From: Monodelphis domestica
Taxonomy: Eukaryota; Chordata; Mammalia; Didelphimorphia; Didelphidae
Assembly (NCBI RefSeq): GCF_027887165.1
Contig: NC_077234.1
Location: 189,263,319-189,327,318, forward strand
Direction: 5' to 3'
Length of the DNA stretch: 64,000 nucleotides
Shown piece by piece: positions 12,178 through 24,734 of this stretch (the stretch's first letter is position 1; each line of letters opens with the position of its first letter). The notes under the pieces were generated by a model. That model did no database searches. It saw only the letters and a list, made by a program, of their open reading frames with translations, and was not told the origin of the DNA. Both the position numbers and the translations under genes were made by a program.

Positions 12178-12380
12178 TTCAGCAAATGATTCAGTGGATA
12201 GAGAGCTGGGTCTGGAGACAGGTGGACCTGGATTCAAATGTGACCTCAGACAGTCCTAGGTGTGAGATCCTGGGCAAGTCACTTAATTAACTCTGGCTGC
12301 CCAGCTCTTACTACCCTTCTGCCTTGGAACTGATTCTTAAGAACAATTCTAAGGGAAAAGGTAAAGGTTTTTTTAAAAAA
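12178..12380 (+). mobile_element. Mar1-like SINE, head-on to the preceding copy
   Basis: It lies only about 20 bp from the 11942-12155 copy and in the opposite orientation. It is more diverged, so it is probably the older insertion. Confidence 0.8.
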
Positions 12381-12629
12381 CCAGCAAACTAAGAAATATA
12401 AAGGTGCATTGCAATCAGTGACAATCCCTTTTAATGCAGTTTTGCTTCTTCTCCGGAGGCTGTACTTTGTCATGGTTTTTGGAGGAGGTCGGTAGAATTT
12501 TTATGCTATATTTAGAGCAAAATTTATAAGTTAAAATTATGTTTAAAAATGTCTCTCAGGTTTGAAAAGCATGAAGATGGTAGGTTTGTGAGAACAGCGC
12601 CTTTATCCCATTTCTAAGCTTCAAAACTT

Positions 12630-12862
12630 TTCTGTGGTTGTTCAGTCACATCCAACTCTTACTGACCCCATTTGGGGTTTTCTTGGCAAAGATAATAGAG
12701 TGGTTTGTCATTCTTTTTCCAGTTCATTTGCCAGATGAGGAAACTGAGGTAAAGAGGGTTAAGTGACTTGTCCAGGGTTACCTCACTAATTCGAATTGCG
12801 GAAGATGAGGATTTACTTCTTGACTCCAGACCCAGCACTCTATCCACTTGGCCATCCTCATT
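12630..12862 (-). mobile_element. Second-type CORE-SINE
   Basis: Same landmarks as the 8430-8643 copy, complete from the 'ttgttcagtcacatccaac' end to the 'ctctatccacttggccatc' end. Confidence 0.8.
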
Positions 12863-14180
12863 TCTTCCTTCCTATCTTCAAAAATGCTTATTTCCCCATA
12901 ATGACAAAACCTTCACTAGACCCCACCTTCTCCTCAAACAACAGCCCTACATCTCTCTGCCCTCTCCCAACCAAACTCTCAGAAAAATCTGTCTGCGCTC
13001 TTTGTTCATTTCCTATCACTCACTGCAGCATCCTTGACTTTCTGGCTCCTGACTTCGACCAATGAAAACTGCTCTCTTCCAACTGACAGGCCAACGTTGT
13101 TGCCTTTTCCTGGTTCTCATCCTTCTTGACTTCTCTGTAGATGCTGGCACTGCTGTCCACGCTCTCCGGAGTTTGCTTGCTCTCTCTTGTTCACCAGCTA
13201 AGCATTCCTTCTCTGACCCATTTGCTGGATCATCCTCCATATCCTACCCCTAACAGTGGAGTGCACAGAGCTTCCAAGGCTCTAGTCTCCGTTCCTCTCT
13301 CCCTTGGCTACCTCATTAGCCACAAGAAGTTCGCCGACATACATGCAGATGATTCATTAATGCACACATTTAGACTTAGTCTTAAGGCGAGTGGCTAAAG
13401 AAAGCACTGGTCCTAGAGTCAGTAAGACCTGCGTTTAAATCGTGCCTTGAAGGCTTACTAGAAATTGATCCTGAACAAATCATTTCACCTCCAACCTGCT
13501 GTGGTTTTGTCATCTGGGACTGGCCAGATGCCTCTATGGATGGAATCTTGACCTGGAGTAAGGAAGGCTCACCCTCCTGAATTTCAGTCTTGGCCTCAGA
13601 CACTTGCTAGCCGGGCAGATTCATTAGCCCTGTTTGCCTCAAGGAAAGGAAATGGGAAACCACTCCAAGAAAGCTGAACTGATGGCACGACTGGACATGA
13701 CGAAAAGATGACCAAATAGCAACAAAACCTACATATGTGTGTATATATATTGATTAGTGTTGTTCTATTGTAATATCATAAGGTACAGTTTTGTGTCACT
13801 TCTTACCTATTAGACATTTTGAACTTGATGCCCCATGGACATGCTGCATTTCATTTGCTCAAAACAGAGTTCATTATCTTTTCTCCCGAATTCACCTTGC
13901 TTTCAAACTTCCTTATTTGTGTCCGAGGCAATACCATCCTTGTAAGAGCTTTGCAAACTCAGTGTCATCTCAACTCTTGCGGTCCCCTCACATACAACAT
14001 GTGACCATATCTTTGGACTGGCTGTCTCCCATGCCGGGAATGCTTTCTCTCCTTACCCTTTCCTCTTGGCATCCAGGGATTCCTTAAATCCTCATCTGAG
14101 ATGCCAGCTTCTGGACAGAGCCTTTTCCTGGGCTCCAGGATGTAGAACCTCCCCTCCCAAGTTACCTTGATTCTGTTTTA
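12863..14180 (+). repeat. L2 LINE remnant
   Basis: Plus-oriented L2-type sequence. Its 3' part has the usual 'catgccgggaatgctttct' and 'ttccttaaatcctcatctg' segments. A CORE-SINE at 13535-13730 interrupts it. The short open frames here are degraded LINE sequence, not genes. Confidence 0.65.
13535..13730 (+). mobile_element. Second-type CORE-SINE, plus orientation
   Basis: It shows 'cctcagacacttgctag' and the 'gggaaaccactccaagaaag' and 'actggacatgacgaaaag' segments, the reverse of the minus copies. It interrupts L2 sequence. Confidence 0.7.
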
Positions 14181-15714
14181 TAACTGCTTGTGTTACAGAG
14201 GGAATACCCAGGGAGGGGACGAGTCTTCAGACAGCCCCAATAGGCTCTGCTTGGTATCAGCGCACTTGCAGTTTTGGTGAGCCTGTTTTCAGAAGTGCAT
14301 GGGAGTGGGAAGATGGGCACACAACAATTCAGCCTTCAGCTAGCTCCCTGCTTGCTTCAGAGCAAGCACAGGTATTCTCCAACTGTTTGCTGTCATAGTG
14401 ACGAAAGGTCTTCTAAGTGTCTGCCGATCCAGGACTAAGGGGGCATATATAAGCCCCAAACAAACAAAAGATTGTTTTGACTAAGGAGAAAGAAATTCTA
14501 TGAACCATCTGGGTAGCCTCACCCATGGGGCTCTTCTAGTTCTTCTGTCTCTGCTGTTAGAGCACAGATATCCGAGATGGATAACCTTGTAAGTTTCCAT
14601 TTCATGGAAATGGAACTTATTAACTTATTAATAACAATACTTATTAAGCCCTGCAGGCACTGTGCTAAGTGATGGGTATACAAATAAGAAAAAAGACAGC
14701 ACTTGTCCTCAAGGAGCTGATAATCTAATAAGGGAAGCAGCCACAAAAAAAGCGAGTGGGAAAGCAGGGAGGAGAGAACAGGGGCATGACGTTCTATGGA
14801 GTTCAAACACCTTCATGAAGCAAAACTTTGGGAGGAGTTTAGGGTTTTATTCTCCATCTCCCCATTCAGAAGGGAGAGAGACCACTGAGGCGCTGAGAAA
14901 GGTTTGAGCATCAAAAACAGTCAAATAGCACAAGGATGAGATTTCAGACGATCCTCTTATCCTGAGTGGAGCATCATATTCCCTGGAGTCCAAACCAAAG
15001 CAAAGTTGCTGGTAAAAGGTGGGGAGTCGCCTGGAATAGCCACCAGAGACAGCAGTTAGAGCTATAGGAGAGTCATTAAGCAGTCCTCAAGAGAAGGCTC
15101 TGCAGGGATTCAACCCAGCAGCTGAGTCACTTCTCCAGCAAGCAAGAAATGACTCATTCATCAGTTATAAAACTCCCAGAAGCAAACTTGGGGGAGGAGG
15201 GCGGTATTCAGTCGTTATCACTTAAGAATGAGCCTAATGTTTCTTTACTGAAGTTCAGAGGGGAGAATGTGCCTCACTCAGAGGAGATGGCTTTATACTG
15301 CTACTCTTGCTGTATCTTCTCAATAGTCACTTATGGATGTGGTAGGAAATGAACATATCACTGAACCACCCATACAGAGTGTTTAGGGTTTTCCGGAAGA
15401 ATGAGGATTTCTGGTGTGAGGATTTGGGGAGCCCATTTCAGGGCTATTCATCCACTCCTAGTGCCCACCTTTTACCCAAATCTCACCTGTGGCTCCAAGA
15501 TACTGAAGAATGAACAGTAGTCACATTCTGGTAAATCCATCTCAGCAGATAGGTTAAATCAGTGAGGATTAACCTACAAACCTCAAACCCATGGGGGAGT
15601 CGAGGAGGGACATCTAGCCAATCAAGCATGTGAAGACTTCTACTGGCAGAATGAGCATATGGGAACAATCTGTTCCAAAAGCCATGAAAGAGACTTAAGC
15701 AGGTGCTTAGAGTT

Positions 15715-15757
15715 AATGGCATCTTCAATGCCTTAGTTAGGCATTGAAGATGCCATT
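15715..15757. repeat. Perfect 18-bp inverted repeat with 7-base loop
   Basis: AATGGCATCTTCAATGCC at 15715-15732 and its exact reverse complement at 15740-15757 are separated by TTAGTTA. It lies about 180 bp left of the L1 insertion. No T run follows, so it is not a terminator-type signal, and the stem is short for a microRNA precursor. Confidence 0.9.
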
Positions 15758-15769
15758 TACCGTATCCCA

Positions 15770-15934
15770 GGCAGTCATCCTTACTTTTTTGCCTTGTCAA
15801 TGGACTTTACTGACTCTTGAAGAAAGAGTGAGACTGACAACTTTGTACAACTCTGCCACAGTTAAATCCAATTCACATGCAAGTTAAGATGTCACTCCAG
15901 AATGTCACTGGTCCTCTTCAAAAATGAAGAATGA
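15770..15934 (-). repeat. Old repeat split by the L1 insertion (left part)
   Basis: Minus-oriented sequence related to the 28325-28740 motif. The L1 interrupts it exactly at 'aaaaatgaagaatga', and it may continue for a few bases after 17869. Confidence 0.45.
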
Positions 15935-17394
15935 GCCATCAGCATTTATATATGTGTCCAACACATCTCAGCAACAAGAATTAGAAAGAGAAATTGCATT
16001 TAAAATCACCTTGGACAAAATAAAATACTTAGGAATCTATCTCCAGAGACAAACACAGGAACTATATGAACACAACTACAAAACACTCTCCACACAACTA
16101 AAACTAGACTTGAGCAATTGGAAAAACATTAACTGCTCATGGGTAAGACGAGCCAATATAATAAAAATGACCATCCTACCCAAACTTATCTATCTATTTA
16201 GTGCCATACCTATTGAACTTCCAAAAATTTTTTTTAATAAATTAAAAAAAAAACATAACTAAGTTCATTTGGAAGAACGAAGGATCAAGGATATCCAGGG
16301 AAATAATGAAAAAAATACAAAGGAAGGTGGCCTTGCAGTCCCAGATCTCAAACTATACTGTAAAGCAGTGGTCATCAAAATAATTTGGTACTGGCTAAGA
16401 GACAGAAAGGACGATCAGTAGAATAGACTTGGGGTTAATGACCTCAGCAAGACGGTCTATGACAAACCCAAAGACCCCAGCTTTTGGGACAAACATCCAC
16501 TATTTGATAAAAACTGCTGGGAAAATTGGAAGACAGTGTGGGAGAGATTAGGAATTGATCAACACCTCACACCCTACACCAAGATAAATTCAAAATGGGT
16601 GAATGACTTGAACATAAAGAAGGAAACTATAAGTAAATTAGGTGAACACAGAATAGTATACCTGTCAGACCTTTGGGAAGGGAAAGATTTTAAAACCAAG
16701 CAAGACATAGAAAGAGTCACAAAATGTAAAATAAATAATTTTGATCACATCAAATTTAAAAAGTTTCTGTACAAACAAAACCAATGTAACCAAAAAAACA
16801 ATCTTCATAACAAAAACCTCTGATAAAAGTTTAATTACTCAAATTTACAAAGAGCTAAATCAATTGTACAAAAAACCAAGCTATTCTCCAATTGAAAAAT
16901 GGGCAAGAGACATGAATAGGCAGTTTTCAGATAAAGAAATCAAAACTATTAATAAGCACATGAAGAAGTGTCCTAAATCTCTTATAATCAGAGAGATGCA
17001 AATCAAAACAACTCTGAGGTATCACCTCACACCTAGCAGATTGACTAACATGACAGCAGAGGAAAGCAGTGAATGCTGGAGGGGATGTGGCAAAGTAGGG
17101 ACATTAATTCATTGCTGGTGGAGTTGTGGATTGATCCAACCATTCTGGAGGGCAATTTGGAACTATGCCCAAAGGGCAATAAAAGACTGTCTGCCCTTTG
17201 ATCCAGCCATAGCACTGCTGGGTTTATACCCAAAAGAGATAATAAGGAAAAAGACTTGTACAAGAATATTCATAGCTGCGCTCTTTATGGTGGCAAAAAA
17301 TTGGAAAATGAGGGGAATTCCCTTCAATTGGGGAATGGCTGAACAAATTGTGGTATATGTTGGTGATGGAATACTATTGTGCTCAAAGGAATAA
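15935..17394 (+). pseudogene. L1 ORF2 C-terminal remnant (end of reverse transcriptase domain to cysteine-rich end), broken
   Basis: Reading frames resemble the L1 ORF2 stretch after the RT core (YLGIYLQRQ; ILPKLIYLFSAIP), the region after it (WERLGIDQHLTPYTKINSK) and the C-terminal segment with the cysteine-histidine pattern CWRGCGK-x5-HCWWSC near 17075-17130. A stop at 16260 and frame changes up to about 16800 break it. With no N-terminal endonuclease or catalytic RT part it is dead. Confidence 0.9.
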
Positions 17395-17868
17395 TAAAGT
17401 GGAGGAATTCCATGGGGACTGGAACAACCTCCAGGAATTGATACAGAGTGAAATGAGAACCATGAGAACATTGTACAGAGAGACTGATACACTGTGGTAC
17501 AATCGTACGTAATGGATTTCTCCATTAGTGTCAATGCAATGTCCCTGAACATTCTGCAGGGACATAGGAGAAAAACACTAACCACAAGCAGAGGACAAAT
17601 TGTGGGAGTAAAAACACCAAGAAAAGGCAACTGCTTGACTACAGGGGTTGAGGGGATATGATTGAAGAGAGACTCTAAATGAACACCCTAATGAAAATAC
17701 CAACAACATAGAAATGGGTTCATATCAAGGACACATGTGATACCCAGTGGAATCGCATGTGGCTATGGGAGGGGTGGCAGGAGGGGGGACAGGAAAAGAA
17801 AATGATCCTTTTTTCCCCCAATGAATAATGTTTGAAAATGACCAAATAAAATAATATTTAAAAGGAAA
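15935..17868 (+). mobile_element. 5'-truncated L1 retrotransposon with target-site duplication
   Basis: About 1.93 kb of L1 3' sequence covers the end of ORF2, the 3' UTR and a short A-rich end. A perfect 15-bp target-site duplication, AAAAATGAAGAATGA, flanks it at 15920-15934 and 17869-17883. Such boundaries and 5' truncation are hallmarks of target-primed reverse transcription. The element landed inside an older repeat whose two halves lie on either side of it. Confidence 0.93.
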
Positions 17869-17883
17869 AAAAATGAAGAATGA

Positions 17884-20080
17884 ATAATATTTCAATAAAT
17901 ATCCCTTCTGAAAAGCTAATTTATGGGAACTTCTGGGTCACATGATCAATAAGGTGAAGGACTAAGTATTTTTCTCTGATCCTCACAACCTTTGAAACCT
18001 TTCTAAAACAGAAATAAGGCACCAAACATAAAGCCACTTTGGCTATCTCTATTGTCTAAGATATACGCAGCTGTAACACTCTTGAGTGCAAAAGAAACTA
18101 CATTACATTAAAAAGTAATTGGAAAATATTTAACAAAGGAGTTAAAGGCATAATAAAACATGAATAGCATATTTTTAAACAAAATCATTGTGGCTTTCTG
18201 GCATCCTTATGTATGAATTAGTGGCCCTTGTTTCTATTTGAGTTTGATACCATTGAGCTAGAATACCCTACATCCAAAAGAAAGTTTCAAAAAAAATCAA
18301 TTCACCTATTTTCAGCCACCAAGGAAACCACTAGAGAGGATGGAGTCAGAAAGTGAGCAACAGAGGATAATAAGGGGAAAATGAAATCAAAATTACCAAA
18401 GGTTTTAGCAAAAAGGAAACCTTAAAATCTTGATATAAGTAGACAAATCAACAGGGAAAACATTAACTATAAAGGAAATATGGCTTTCAGATCTAGCCAG
18501 TCAATAAATATTTATTGATCAATTGCTATGTGTCAGTTACTGTAAGAAGTGCTGAGTATACAAAAAGAGATGCATATTTTCATAGCTAAGTATCTAATAT
18601 CTTCCCATGGACCTCAACAATAATTTTAGGATACAAGACTATCTTATCTGAAAAATCAGTATTTTATCTAATAAAAGTATTATGAGAATTTAAGTAAGCA
18701 TAATAGAAATTTCCTAAAACCAAGTCTGAACAGAACATGAAGATTAATAGTTAATAAAACTGTGCCAAGGGATATTTAGTGGACATAAACAGCTAGACTA
18801 AGGTAGCTCCAGTTTCTCCCCAGTAAGCTATGTTTCAATTCCTTCCTATCACTAGGAGGATGGAAGAAGTGGGAAAGAAGCTGTAACAATTAAAATTTAG
18901 GGAATATGGGGAGACTGAGGCAGGTAGAAATTAGTTTCTCTCTGCAAGGAGTATTATATTTTTTTAGAGGTTTATTAAAGGTTAAAGATTAAAGAAAATA
19001 TAGAATAAGAAAAAACACGTGCATTTTAAATCTAACAAAGCTGAGGGGGACATGAAGGAGGGGGTAGTGTTTACTTGACTGTTTTGGGAAAGAATTGTAG
19101 CAGAATATTCCAACCTTCCATGTTAGAAATACATGCAAGATACCACCAGGACTATCTTTCTGTCATCTGTCAGGTTGGCTCCAAAGATTTGCCTAGTTGT
19201 GTCTCCACAATGGACCATTCAGCAATGAAAGGTAATTTTTAAAATAAAAACATTCAACAACCCCCAGGTAGAAGTCGTTGACTGCCTTGGAACCTCTGAA
19301 GCTCATTTCACAGGGCTTTGTCTTTATTATACCTCAGATCATTATTATACCTTTGTTCACTATAGCACCAGTTGGTGGTATAGAAGGGGGGGGTGAGAGG
19401 TGGCAGGGGGAGTCGCCATCAAATCCCCATCCTTCAACAAAGGCTAAGCACAAAGTCCTACTCGACTGGTTGGGAATGTGGATAACTGCAGCACCTAGGT
19501 TCCCTCTTTTCAAATGGACCAACCTAAATACGACTCCAAGAATGGTCAGCTTTCATTCAAAACCATAGTTTGAAAGCTGCCACTCATATTTTTTCTGACA
19601 ACTAAATGAATAACGATCTGAATAAATAGCAGAACAAGGAACACAAGTGACAAGAAAGGCTTGCTTCCCAATACAGGGTGCACAGTTCCCCAACGCCAGA
19701 GAAGACACAAACAAGAAATATGTATTACTAAGAAACATGCATGGAGAGGCACTTGTTACATGGAATCAATGATACAACTAGTAGGCACACATATAGGGAA
19801 TCCATGAAGCCTGGGCACATGACTCAGGTAACTGATGCTTTTGACACTCCAGAGTCATTCAGGAAAGTCTGGTGACATACCATGAGTCAAACAGCTTTCT
19901 TTGCTAAGGGCGTTTTCTGTGGCTATTTCCTCTGCCACAATGTCCACAATTGCATACCTTAGTTTTAACTCTGTTCAATAACATCATCTCTTTGGCAGAC
20001 AGTGTGCTGCTATTATCAGCTGATCTTTAGCTAGAGGTTTAAACAATAGCTTCCCAGCTTCAGGGGTCATCCTTAACCCT
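17884..20080. other. Intergenic stretch, mostly unrecognised
   Basis: An old LINE-like tail ('tatttattgatcaattgcta') is visible near 18500-18580. From about 18883 there is a sequence starting TGTAACAATTAAAATT that could be an LTR start. No gene seen. Confidence 0.35.
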
Positions 20081-20081
20081 T

Positions 20082-20285
20082 TTGATTTTTTAAGCCCTTA
20101 CTTACCGTCTTACAATCAATATTGTGAATTGTTTCTAAGGTAGAAGAGTGGTAAGGGCTAGGCAATGGAGGTTAGGTGACTTGCCCAGGGTCACACATCT
20201 AGTAAGTATCTGAAGTCAGGTTTGAATCCAGAACCTCTCATCTCTATGCCTGGTTCTCAATTCACTGAGCCACCTAGCTGACTCC
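20082..20285 (-). mobile_element. Mar1-like SINE
   Basis: Complete minus-strand copy from the tail ('cccttacttaccgtctta') to the head ('gagccacctagctg'). Confidence 0.85.
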
Positions 20286-20479
20286 CACTGACACCCATCC
20301 TTAATGCTTAATCCTGAACCAGCCACATCTATCATACTAGTTGGAGAAAATATCTTTAAGCTTGACTTGTTAAAAAAAATCAATATCTTTGTTTTCCCAT
20401 TGCCTAAGTGATAACCACTAACCTTTTCCTTTTCCCTGCCCCAGACTCATTTCTCATTTAATGGATAATTTCTTTAAAA

Positions 20480-20990
20480 GAAACAAAATGATTGATATCT
20501 TGATGAATCTGAGACATTGTATACAATATTATATACTCCTGGACCCCATCCCCTCTTTCCCCTGTAAAGGAATAGGAGAGGATAGCTTCTTATAAATTTT
20601 TTGGGGGGCCAAAGTCATTCTTTGTAATTTTTTAACATTAATTTTCAGTTGTTTTGTGGATATTGTTCTTTCCATTCACATTGTAGTAATTGTTCTGCAT
20701 ATTGTCTTCTTGGCTCTGCTTACTTCATTTGTGCAGCATTTTATGTAAGTCTTTCCATGTTTTTTTGTATTCATCATATTTGCTGTTTCTAATAGAAAAG
20801 TAGTATTCCATTATATCCATGTGCCACAATTTGGTTAGCTGTTCTCCAGTCAATGGGCATCTACCTTTGAGTTCTTTACTGCCATGAAAAGAGAGCCACT
20901 ATAAATATTTTGGTGTGGTTGAGGTTTTCTTTGTTATCAATGATCATCTTAGAGTATGTGCCTAGCAACATATGTGGACCAGTTCCCAGA
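20480..20990 (-). mobile_element. Older L1 3' fragment, minus orientation
   Basis: It shows the same order of landmarks as the other L1 3' ends, such as the segment around 'tattccatta ... ccacaatttg' and the 'ccagtcaatgggcatc' motif, but is much more diverged. Confidence 0.7.
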
Positions 20991-21279
20991 TCCACCAAAA
21001 ATATATTAATATGCCTATTTTTCATTATCCCTTTAAGCCTTCTTTGAACTAACTCCATTTTTCTCTCTCTGGGCTTCCTTTCTATAATTTCTATTTGCAT
21101 TAGAATCAGAAAATTCCTTATCTTGCTTGTTTAGAAATATATAATAATACAGAATTATATAACTTTTGTATAAGTATGCATAATACATGATTATATAATA
21201 TAAAATAGAATTATAGATAATAAAATTGCTATATAATTATACATACAATATATTATATAAATATATACATATATGCACA

Positions 21280-21323
21280 TGTATATAAATGTATGTTTGT
21301 ATGTGTGTGTATGTATGTGTGTA

Positions 21324-21380
<57 letters not shown>
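21280..21380. repeat. Microsatellite, (TATG)n to (TA)n
   Basis: GTAT/TGTG-type units pass into (TA)n at about 21328-21380. Confidence 0.95.
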
Positions 21381-21649
21381 CTTTTGATTGGCTGGTAAAC
21401 AATGGTAGCAGCCTGCAAACTGTTTTCTGCACATGGCATCCATTTCTGATTATACTTTCACATAGGCTGTCATCCCATAATTGAAATGCAATTCCTCTTC
21501 CTCTCTAATTTTAAATCCCTCTACTTCCTTCTAAGTTCAGCTCACATGACATCTCCTCTTCTGATCCCCCTAGGTACTGGTGCCTTCTTACAACTTTATT
21601 ATGCATTTGTTTGTTTATAGGGAAGGAAACTTTTTGAAATTCTAAATTT

Positions 21650-22204
21650 TTAAAAATTTTATCTAGTCAATTGAGAAATCCCCTTGTTTACAAGAGTCAT
21701 ATTCTTTCCCTCCCATCCCTCTAACCCCTCCCATAGCTGACAGGCAATTCCACTGGGTTTTACATGTGTCCTTGACCAAAAACTATTTTCATATTGTTAT
21801 GTTTGCACTAGGGTGATCATTTAGAGTCCACATCCCTAATCATATCCCCATCAACCCATGTGATTAAGCAGTTGTTTCTCTTCTGTGTTTCTCCTTCCAC
21901 AGTTCTTTCTCTGGATGTGGATAGCGCTCTTTCTCACAAGTCCCTAAGAATTGTCCTGGGTCATTGCATTGCTGCTAGTAGAGACATTTGATTGTACCAC
22001 AGTGTATCAGTCTCTGTGTACAATGTTCTCCTGGTTCTTCTCCTCTCACTCTGCATCACTTCCTGGAGGTTGTTCCAGTCTCCATGGAATTCCTCCACTT
22101 TATTATTCCTTTGAGCACAATAGTATTCCATCACCAACATGTACCACAATTTGTTCGGCCATTCCCCAATTGAAGGGCATCCTCTCATTTTCCAGTTTTT
22201 TGCC
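21650..22204 (-). mobile_element. L1 3' fragment, minus orientation, with target-site duplication
   Basis: This 555-bp, 5'-truncated copy is close to the 3' part of the 15935-17868 element (shared segment around the broken end of ORF2 and the 3' UTR). The direct repeat TGAAATTCTAAATTT bounds it at 21635-21649 and 22205-22219. Confidence 0.88.
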
Positions 22205-22748
22205 TGAAATTCTAAATTTAAATGAACCAACCAACACAAAAAGCATTTCCATACTGTTCTAGGTGAAATCTGACTCAAGTAAGTCTTCATAGGAGCTTGT
22301 ATTTGATATTGGCATAGAATGAGATAGTTTTAGATACTTCATCAGTTAAAGAAAGGAGATTTACTTAGTCATAGCCAGAAAAAGATATTCAACAAAGATA
22401 TGCTTTGAGGACATGCAGAGTTGATTTAACAGAAGGAAGCTTCCTTGCCAGTTGCCCATCTTGGCCTATCAGCAGCATCAGAATACACCTTGAGCTCCCT
22501 ATGACTATTTTATACTCAGGTGACCAAGAAATAATGTTAACAAACTAAGCCTTGAGACCTATTCAAATCTCCAGGAGGGTTTCAATACTTTTAAAAGAAA
22601 AACTAGCTTAAGATGTATGCGTTAAGGACTTGGGATATTGCCCCCATCACATATACACAGAGTAGGACACAAAAAAGAGGAAAGAAGGAGGAAGGAAAAA
22701 AAGAAAGGAAGAAAGGACTTATTAAGTACCTAAATTATGCTGATCAAT

Positions 22749-22781
<33 letters not shown>

Positions 22782-22788
22782 CACACAG
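22749..22788. repeat. Microsatellite (AC)n
   Basis: About 19 AC units with one GC interruption. Confidence 0.95.
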
Positions 22789-22799
22789 AAAGATTCTCT

Positions 22800-23430
22800 G
22801 TCCTTTATTATAAGGAGTTTCTTAATTTCACTCTGTCTCTTTAGGAGCAGAGTTTCTAGGTTAGAGGAAGTTAAGCAATATCACTCTGCCTCTTTAAGAG
22901 CGGAAGTTTTCTCAATCCCCCTCTCTCTCTTTAAGAAGCAGTAGCAGAGAGATTTGACCTCCATCTCTTTAAGAGAAAACTATAAAAAAAAGAGTGTCAG
23001 TTAAGGAACTCGATTTTCTCTGTCTTCCCAGGCAGCAGGGTATATGGGGATTTTGGTGTTGTTCTCTCAGTCAAGAAGATCTGACAGTTATTTTTGAGAA
23101 TTTGGGTCTTAGATATCAATTGAGTGGTTACTGAGGGGTTTTTCCTTCTCAGTACTCTGAGAGAGAAAGGTCTAACTGAAGCCTTTTCTCCACAGTACTT
23201 TAAGGGCAGCTGGAGAACTGTGTGTGACCAGCAGTTTCAACTGACAGTTAATAGAATTACATTAGAGAGTTAAGATAGATAGTGAATTAATTCAGTTAGA
23301 GAGAGTAGTTTTAGTCAAGTCTGCTTTGTCAGGCAAGAAGATTTCTTAGATATAGGGTTTTTAGAGAATTTAGTATAGGATCTCTATTTAAGACATAGTA
23401 TCCTATTTTCCTACCATCTACTCCTATCCA
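22800..23430 (+). repeat. LTR-like sequence with phased CTCTTTAAGAG motifs and TATA box
   Basis: Four CTCTTTA(A/G)GA motifs start near 22837, 22890, 22927 and 22965, followed by TATAAAAAAA at 22981. This looks like a retroviral LTR U3 with enhancer repeats and a promoter. Exact ends and any internal region are not recognised. It follows a (CA)n tract. Confidence 0.4.
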
Positions 23431-24107
23431 AATTTCTCCTCTGTAATATATAGTGCTGCTGGTTTACCAAAAAGATCTCCACAACTTTTATCAACTTCCT
23501 ATTGATATCTAATAACTCTTGAAAACTGTAGCAACCTCCTATACAATATTATTTGCTCACAACACCTTGAAGAACTTATAGTTTATTGAGGGACACAAAA
23601 AAAGTAACAGAAGGGAAAGGAGAAAGAGATGAGAGGGAAGGGGGCAATGAATGTATTTCATACATGATTTAAAAGTCCAGAAAGTCAGAAATAGAGTCAG
23701 TAGGGGAAATTCTAAATGAAATTTAGAATGGGAAAATGGCTGCTCCACAAAGGTCTCCTCTCCCTGCACCAGAAGTCTGCCAGTGGCAACAACAGATTAT
23801 TCATGTGGTGGTCTCTCTCCTCTTCAGTTCTGCTTTTACTTGAAGGTTTTTTGTTTGTTTGTTTGTTTTTGTGGAGGAGAGGGAAGTTGCTAAACACCAA
23901 GTTGCAGGGTAGGAGTGGAGAAAGAGTATAGTACTATATGGTAAAGTTAACATAGGTGATAAAAGTTAAAGCAAAATATTTATAGGATTCTTTACAGCCA
24001 TTCATAGTAGTTCCTGGAACATGTCCCAGCGCCCTACTGTGCTTACTTTTTAAAAAGAATCTAATAAATTTCAAATGTTACTTTCAGAGCTGTCCTACTA
24101 TTACAAG

Positions 24108-24225
24108 ATGTAAAATGAAAAATGTTGATTATATTAAAATAAAAGATTTTTGTACAAACAAAACCAATGCAACCAATATTAGAAGGGAAACAACAAACTG
24201 GGGGAAAAATTATAACAAAGCTGTC
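24108..24225 (+). mobile_element. Short L1 ORF2 fragment
   Basis: The sequence matches the piece of L1 ORF2 seen at about 16725-16815, with 'attaaaataaaagattttt' and the 'acaaaaccaatgcaacca' motif. Only about 120 bp remains. Confidence 0.65.
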
Positions 24226-24271
24226 CTGTTTATCTGTCCTTCTAAACTCCATTCTCTTCTATTCTGTTCAT

Positions 24272-24468
24272 TAAAAAAAAAAAAAAAACCTTTACCTTCT
24301 ATCTTAGAATTGGTTCCAAGGCAGAAGAGAAGTAAGGGCTAGGAAATTGGGGTTAAGTGTCTTGCCCAAGGTCACACAAACTAGGGGGTGTCTGTGACTA
24401 CATTTGAACCCAGGACCTACTATATTCAGGTCTGACTCTCTATCCAATAGACCATCTAGATGCTCCTA
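24272..24468 (-). mobile_element. Mar1-like SINE
   Basis: Minus-strand copy preceded by an A/T homopolymer tail of about 16 bases. A part of the tail stem is deleted. Confidence 0.82.
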
Positions 24469-24734
24469 TTCTGTTTATTTAAAAAAATGTTAAAATGGCT
24501 TTCTATATTTTCACCACTATTGCTAATTCTCACTCCATCTGGGCTACCATTTCCCAATTAAAAACACTGGGAAAGAAAGAAAAGTATCCTTTGTAATAAA
24601 TAAACAGAGCAAAACAAAATAAATGCATATTATAGTTATTTCTAAAGTGTTCATTTCAGCAGTTATGTCCATCATGACTCTATCAAGAGGTGTGTGGCAC
24701 CTTCATCATAAGTCAGTTAACTCTTTCATTCATT

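Noticed and set aside
12768..14087. Possible small genes from a group of 60-100 codon frames
   Set aside because: The region reads as a degraded L2 LINE plus SINE, and no frame resembles a known protein.
15715..15757. microRNA precursor
   Set aside because: The stem is only 18 bp with no extended lower stem, too short for a typical precursor. Kept only as an inverted repeat.
16741..17394. 217-codon frame as a stand-alone gene
   Set aside because: It is the broken C-terminal end of L1 ORF2 within a 5'-truncated insertion.
21191..21484. Reading frames made of isoleucine-tyrosine or histidine-threonine repeats
   Set aside because: They are translations of TA and TG/TATG microsatellites.
22837..22980. 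CRISPR-like array from four repeated CTCTTTAAGAG motifs
   Set aside because: The repeats are short, unequal in spacing and in vertebrate DNA; LTR enhancer repeats are a better explanation.
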